From the NCBI GenBank assembly GCA_025055115.1, contig JANWYJ010000070.1:1-64000 (forward strand): a DNA stretch of 64,000 nt. Reading direction: 5' to 3'. The DNA is from Gemmata sp. (GTDB taxonomy: Bacteria > Planctomycetota > Planctomycetia > Gemmatales > Gemmataceae). How positions within the stretch are numbered: the stretch's first letter is position 1; each line of letters opens with the position of its first letter. The notes below the pieces were generated by a model. It was not told the origin of the DNA. It saw nothing but the letters and a program-made list of their open reading frames with translations, and ran no database searches. Made by a program: the position numbers and the translations under genes. Shown here piece after piece: positions 59,449 to 64,000 of the stretch.

Positions 59449-62400
59449 TCAAGGAGCCGTGGATAGCGGTTCCAAGCCAAGAAACCGCAGCTGCGCGGCA
59501 ATTGTGCGACCATCGGGCGGTGCCAACGTTTGCGTGTGCGAGAATCGGCATTCGATCCATCGGGCTTGAGGGCCTCGGGCCACGGGTGCCCGCACTTCGA
59601 ATTCACCCAGCCCCAACGACCGGCGCGCAACCTCCACACCATCGACCCAAATGGTCAATTCCGTGAAAAAGGCACTGTTGCCCCCGACTTCAGGAATGAA
59701 CCCTCGCATGACGACCTCACTGTCCTCCGCCGGCGGCAATAACTTGGCCCGAAGATGCTCCCGGCACCAACCATCACCGTAGATACCCACCTGCTCCAAT
59801 TTGGGATGGCTCAAATCCGCCGGAAAGACCTGGAGTCGCTCGGGGGGGCGTGCGCGGGCCTCATCGCGAGCTTCAAAGCCAATCGAATGGATGAGAGCCG
59901 CCACCTGCCGCCCATCCGGTTCGGGAAGAATCTGCAGATGGGAGAATTGTAGTTCGACCCACCGGGGGCCAATGCCCAAAGGACCAGCCGCCCGAAGCTC
60001 GAATTTGCCAGGATGAAGCGTCCGGCGTTCGACCACCACCCCATCCACACGAACCACGGCTTCGGTCTGGAAGTTTTCGGCTCCCGGTAGCCCCGGGATC
60101 AGGCCCCGAATCACGCATTCTTGGTGGGAATCGGTCTGGCTGAGACGGATTTTGGCAGTTGCTCCGATCCAGCCATCTTCGACAAAGCCAGAATATTCTA
60201 AATGCGGGTGTTGCAAGTCGTGCGGGAACTGATGAACCCCCGCCGGCGGCACGAACGCAGCGTATTCGTCTTCCGAGATAACGGAAATGTCGCGTACATG
60301 ACCGCTGAGCCAACGCCGATCGCGAGGCAGGTCGCGTGCCCACAGCTTCTCCGCCGCGGGGAGTTTGTTCGGGTTCCGTGTCGGTTCGCCAAAATCGAAC
60401 GCCAGATAGTGGCCCCCGGCCAGCGCTTGGGGCGTTAACGGAGGCGATACCAACCGGGCCGAACCAATTCCAACAGCCCCCAACGCGACGCGCCGATCGC
60501 CAATCACCTGCACCGGCGGAACCTGCCGCCGCACAGGATCAACCCGGCAGGAACCCGTGGTGTTCACTAACACCCGAACTTGGGGAGTCGGATTCAGCAC
60601 ATGGACCACCAGGGCTTGCCCCACCCCGGCGAAGGTGCGCTTGGCGAAGCTGGGATCGGCTTCGAGCCGGTGCAGGGCGATTTCCCGAGCATCGTCCATC
60701 CCCAAAAAAGCCTGGCGGGCTCCCGTGGCGTCGCAGAACACCAGAACATTCCGCAACCCACCCAACGGAGTACAGATCAGCGGCTGGCTCTTTTCCGGAT
60801 AATGGAAGCGATTCAACACCGACAGCGAGCCACTGGGGATAACCACCAACGTGCGTTCGGGGTGGAGCCGACCGACGTCCGGTTGCGACGTCATCAAGCG
60901 ATGCAACAGAACCCCCTGTTCGGGATCGCGAATGTGCGGACCGCGGCTGTGGGGGTGGTGGGCCAGGTAGGTGTCCCGCAGCCGTTGGAAGGCCCCTGCC
61001 GATTGTTCGCGGTAATGCCAGGCCCGCGGCATCTCTTCCATCCCCGGCAGTAAGTTGCGCACCATCATGTCGAACTGGTTGACACCCAGGCAAAGTGTGG
61101 GGATGCCGCGCAGTTCCGGGACCAGCAGTTTCGTCAGATACAAATTATCCGCGCCTATGAGAATCTGATCGACTTCGCCGCGTTGTTGGCGCTGCTGAAC
61201 TTCGGCTTGCAACTCCCGCAAGGTCTGGCGGCCCCAATGGCTTGGGAGTTCAACGCGAAATTCCCGTCCACGGCTTTGGTCGACATACCAGAACTGCACC
61301 CGAGCATTCTGAATAGCGAGAATGAGTAACCCCGCCGTAGCTGCGAAAAAGGCCCACCTGGTCCGACGCGACAACACCCAAGCGGCAACCGCGGCCCACA
61401 AAAATGGTTGCAGGAACATCACCAGTTTGAAGAGGCCAAAGGCACTTTTCGTCGTAAACAACAAGACTCCCAACGCGCTACCCACGGCAAGGAGGGCCGC
61501 AAACGGGCTACCCCGACGCAGTCCGACCACCACCGGCACACCAACCACCACCAGCAGGGCCAAGCCCACCGCAATCGCCACGTTCTGGAATTCTTCCGAT
61601 TCCGGACCGGTAAAAGGGAGCAATCCCCAAACCAATGCCCCCAACCGCGGCGTCAGGTTGAAAGGGAACATTTCTTGCACGCGGTATGCCGCGTTCGTGC
61701 CCTGACTGCCTTGCGCGAGAATAAATCGCGCCGTGGCTGATACATACACCGGGAACATCGCGAACATCACACCCACGGCAAGCGCCGCATGCAACAGATA
61801 CCGACGATCTAACTGCTGAACGATAATGCGCCGCACACCCAACACCACGCACGCCCCGACCAACAGCGGAATGACCTCCGGGTAAAACAACGTCTGCCCC
61901 GCCAGAACCACCCCCGTCACACTCGCCCGAGCTACCAACAACGACCCTGGCACCCGCGACCACCGGGCATTGATCAGTGCCAGCGCTACACACAAGATCG
62001 CCAGGCCACTCACCTGGGCGATCAACTGTTGCACCACCCCATAGGTGGTTTGTGACGACACCATGAGCAACCCGGCGGTCATCACTCCCACGGAACGCCG
62101 CCCCGTACCCGCAATCGCCAAGCCGCCGGCGGCGGCCACCAGGGCCAGATTCAAGGCCACGATCACCGGCATGAAAAGTTGTACCACCGGCCCGCCCGTC
62201 CAAGCCGATACCAGCGCCAGCAGAACCTCGGAACCAGGCCGCGCTTCCGACAGCGGAAAGCCAAAGAATGCCTGCGTGTAATCGGTTCCACAGCCCAAAT
62301 CCTGACCATCGGGAGCGACCACATACCCGTGTTCGCGGTAACCGGTGGCCATCAAGCAGTAGTTGGCCATGTCGTCATTGCCGTTGGCCAACCAGTTCAA

Positions 62401-62748
62401 GCCATAACCGAACATCGGCCAAGCGGTTACGCCAAAGGTTGCCAGCAAAAGGACCGCCCAGACCCGACTGTGACGCCACAACCCCCGCCACCGCGGGCCG
62501 CTCGGTCGATACCGGGCCAGGATGGCCACAGTTCCCAAAAGTGTCACCACCACGATCGGCCATGCCGACACCCGTACCGGATAACCCCAGCGAACGAAAA
62601 AGTACGTCAGAGCGACAATCGCCACAAAACCCACCGTCGGCGCAAACAGCAGCGTTGTCAGTTGCCAACGGTAACGGGCCAGACTCAACAGAGCCAGCCC
62701 GGTACACGCCCACAACAGAAACAGGGACCAACTGAGCAGCACCGCCAT
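59449..62748 (-). CDS. 1099-aa membrane protein with duplicated beta-type C-terminal module
   Basis: The first 490 residues or so contain about twelve hydrophobic segments, like GT-C glycosyltransferases, with acidic NGNDDMANYCLMATGYREHG after the third or fourth helix. Residues about 490-830 are soluble. The C-terminus is a tandem duplication (841-960 and 975-1099): both copies start with FP-D-L-HP-LE, contain RG-IP and VDGV-V-RR, and end with FSH-Q-L--PDGR. I do not recognise a family; a polymerase, ligase or glycosyltransferase role in surface glycan is inferred. The ATG follows GGAG. The GT2 gene starts 41 bp downstream. Confidence 0.75.
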   Translation of the reverse strand: MAVLLSWSLFLLWACTGLALLSLARYRWQLTTLLFAPTVGFVAIVALTYFFVRWGYPVRVSAWPIVVVTLLGTVAILARYRPSGPRWRGLWRHSRVWAVLLLATFGVTAWPMFGYGLNWLANGNDDMANYCLMATGYREHGYVVAPDGQDLGCGTDYTQAFFGFPLSEARPGSEVLLALVSAWTGGPVVQLFMPVIVALNLALVAAAGGLAIAGTGRRSVGVMTAGLLMVSSQTTYGVVQQLIAQVSGLAILCVALALINARWSRVPGSLLVARASVTGVVLAGQTLFYPEVIPLLVGACVVLGVRRIIVQQLDRRYLLHAALAVGVMFAMFPVYVSATARFILAQGSQGTNAAYRVQEMFPFNLTPRLGALVWGLLPFTGPESEEFQNVAIAVGLALLVVVGVPVVVGLRRGSPFAALLAVGSALGVLLFTTKSAFGLFKLVMFLQPFLWAAVAAWVLSRRTRWAFFAATAGLLILAIQNARVQFWYVDQSRGREFRVELPSHWGRQTLRELQAEVQQRQQRGEVDQILIGADNLYLTKLLVPELRGIPTLCLGVNQFDMMVRNLLPGMEEMPRAWHYREQSAGAFQRLRDTYLAHHPHSRGPHIRDPEQGVLLHRLMTSQPDVGRLHPERTLVVIPSGSLSVLNRFHYPEKSQPLICTPLGGLRNVLVFCDATGARQAFLGMDDAREIALHRLEADPSFAKRTFAGVGQALVVHVLNPTPQVRVLVNTTGSCRVDPVRRQVPPVQVIGDRRVALGAVGIGSARLVSPPLTPQALAGGHYLAFDFGEPTRNPNKLPAAEKLWARDLPRDRRWLSGHVRDISVISEDEYAAFVPPAGVHQFPHDLQHPHLEYSGFVEDGWIGATAKIRLSQTDSHQECVIRGLIPGLPGAENFQTEAVVRVDGVVVERRTLHPGKFELRAAGPLGIGPRWVELQFSHLQILPEPDGRQVAALIHSIGFEARDEARARPPERLQVFPADLSHPKLEQVGIYGDGWCREHLRAKLLPPAEDSEVVMRGFIPEVGGNSAFFTELTIWVDGVEVARRSLGLGEFEVRAPVARGPQARWIECRFSHTQTLAPPDGRTIAAQLRFLGLEPLSTAP

Positions 62749-63048
62749 GCGCAACTCCGGTTTCGCCCATCCTGGCATCGCCACCCGAATTGGGAAGACT
62801 CATAGCGGATTGGGGTCTTGGACGCAATCCGATTCCAAGCGGCTACCGAGCCATGCCCTCTGGCGAGACGAACCAATGGTCGGTTGAGGCCGATTCTGGA
62901 AGGAAACCGCGGGAACCTGGATCGACTGGCCGACTGCGAGAAACTGGATCGATTGGGCAACCGGGCGTGGCCCAGCAAGCGCCGACTGCAGAGGAGTTAG
63001 CACGACATGAAAGCTCTTGAGAGGTTGACCGTCGCCGATTCGAAGCGA
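62749..63048. other. 300-bp gap between glycan operon and moeA
   Basis: It carries the probable promoter of the glycan operon (minus strand). A 27-bp imperfect tandem (62913-62939 and 62940-62966) shares GGATCGA and TGG. No clear hairpin or promoter was identified. Confidence 0.5.
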
Positions 63049-64000
63049 TCACGCTGGGTCGTACCAATACACGTCGACCGATTCGCCTGGTTCCAGCCGG
63101 TCACGTTCGGCCGGAACTACGATAAAGCCATCCGCGATAACTGCGGTACTCAGGTTCGAAGCCCCCCCGCGGTTGAGGGGGTAGACGCGATCTCCGCGCA
63201 GCTGAACGCGAACGTAATCGACCCGTCCGTGGACGGAGAGGATTTCTTGCGCCAGCGGCCGCGTGATCGCTCGATAGGGCCATTCCCACGCCCGACCGGC
63301 CAAGCGGCGAATCACCCCTCCGGCGAACAGATCGTAAGTCCACAAACAAGCCACCGGTTGACCCGGCAGGAGAAATACCGGTAGCCCCGGCCGCAACCAG
63401 CCAATACCCACCGGCGCGCCGGGACGCACAGCCACACCATGAATCGGCAATTCCCCCAACTCCGCCACCACCTGCGCCGAATAATCGTCGCTTCCCGCCG
63501 AGGTGCCCCCGATCATCAGGATCACATCGACCGCACTGACCAAATGGTGAACACATTGCCGCAATGCGGACCGTTCATCTGCAACCCGGTCAATCGCATG
63601 AACCCGGCCGCCATCTCGCTCCACCAGCGCCGCCAGCATCGGAGAATTGCAATCGACCGTCTGAAATCCCACGGCCGGCTGCCCCGCAGGCACCAGTTCA
63701 TTGCCCGTAACAACAATCGCCACTTGGGGTTGCCGTACAACCTGGACTGTACCAAACCCCATCGCCGCCAGTAAGCCGAGGTCCTGCGGTCGCAAGCGAC
63801 GGCCCGCCGGCAAAACCTCCTGCCCCTGCTGAACATCTTCCCCGATCGCCAGGATATGTTTTCCGGGGCTTACGGCCTCATACACCACAACCTCTTGATT
63901 TTCTTCAACTTGCGTACACTCCCGCATCACAACCGCATCCGCACCAGGAGGAACCGGCGCCCCGGTGCTGATGCGCACCGCCTCACCCGCCGCCACCCGA
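63049..64000 (-). CDS. moeA: Molybdopterin molybdenumtransferase MoeA (5' end outside window)
   Basis: At least 315 residues of MoeA, which inserts molybdate into adenylylated molybdopterin. The visible part begins AAGEAVRISTGAPVPPGADAVVM, continues with ILAIGEDVQQGQEVLPAG, VAIVVTGNELVPAGQ, LMIGGTSAGSDDY (the MPT-binding motif) and ends with domain IV. The N-terminal region lies beyond position 64000; the gene is cut by the window edge and not evidently broken. It reads towards the glycan operon on the same strand. Confidence 0.95.
   Translation of the reverse strand, partial: RVAAGEAVRISTGAPVPPGADAVVMRECTQVEENQEVVVYEAVSPGKHILAIGEDVQQGQEVLPAGRRLRPQDLGLLAAMGFGTVQVVRQPQVAIVVTGNELVPAGQPAVGFQTVDCNSPMLAALVERDGGRVHAIDRVADERSALRQCVHHLVSAVDVILMIGGTSAGSDDYSAQVVAELGELPIHGVAVRPGAPVGIGWLRPGLPVFLLPGQPVACLWTYDLFAGGVIRRLAGRAWEWPYRAITRPLAQEILSVHGRVDYVRVQLRGDRVYPLNRGGASNLSTAVIADGFIVVPAERDRLEPGESVDVYWYDPA

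Noticed and set aside
63049-64000. Truncated moeA pseudogene
   Set aside because: The reading frame continues to the window edge with conserved sequence, so the missing 5' part is simply outside the window.

Overview
The window looks like a GC-rich planctomycete chromosome, most likely Gemmataceae or a near relative. This is inferred from gene content: a DUF1559 pseudopilin-like protein followed by a small lipoprotein, a tyrosine-rich secreted protein with repeated YYxPV motifs, an ECF-type sigma factor, a Hanks-type kinase, an FG-GAP/PQQ/TPR secreted-protein cluster, and genes separated by repeat-rich gaps. I found no rRNA, tRNA, CRISPR array, phage or intact transposase. I support 48 coding genes; one (moeA) is cut by the right edge.

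Layout. 1-10.9 kb, all minus strand: Ser/Thr kinase, 1207-aa TPR protein, FG-GAP protein, PQQ-propeller protein, YdjY-like protein and proline-rich lipoprotein, probably a cell-envelope gene set. 11.1-14.1 kb: M32 carboxypeptidase divergent from mnmE. 14.3-17.8 kb: a magnesium module (MgtA P-type ATPase, then MgtC). 18.2-23.0 kb: sigma-54-type response regulator, histidine kinase, pseudopilin-like DUF1559 protein and lipoprotein. 23.4-26.1 kb: NagA-like deacetylase, a secreted protein of unknown role and a DUF2007 protein. 26.1-27.0 kb: the longest gene-free stretch, holding a parS-like palindrome inside a 178-bp element with inverted ends. 27.0-33.4 kb: a membrane protein, a nucleoside-type MFS carrier, an Old Yellow Enzyme-type oxidoreductase, an HpcH/HpaI aldolase, a DapA-type synthase and a CBS protein. 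33.6-38.6 kb: metallophosphoesterase, methyltransferase, rhomboid protease and a short Rho factor. 38.7-43.0 kb: an ABC-2 exporter divergent from a class II photolyase. 43.1-48.5 kb: adenosylhomocysteinase, Rieske oxygenase, riboflavin synthase, KsgA and the YYxPV protein. 48.9-52.5 kb: thiol peroxidase, a sigma-factor cluster (sigma, small ORF, GspE-like fragment, LON-domain protein) and a HAD hydrolase. 52.7-62.8 kb: a terpenoid-cyclase-fold secreted protein, a GT39 membrane glycosyltransferase and a minus-strand glycan operon (1099-aa membrane protein, GT2, sugar epimerase, nucleotide-sugar dehydrogenase-like protein). 63.0 kb to the end: moeA.

The most unusual signal is not a gene. Many intergenic gaps carry their own private pair of imperfect direct repeats (about 29-41 bp, 1-4 mismatches) separated by a unique spacer. 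At eight loci the repeat period falls in the narrow range 71-76 bp although the sequences are unrelated. At several genes the first copy includes the stop codon. Other points worth checking are the dehydrogenase-family protein lacking the catalytic cysteine, a Rho without its N-terminal domain, the parS-like palindrome and a palindromic operator candidate between the ABC exporter and the photolyase.
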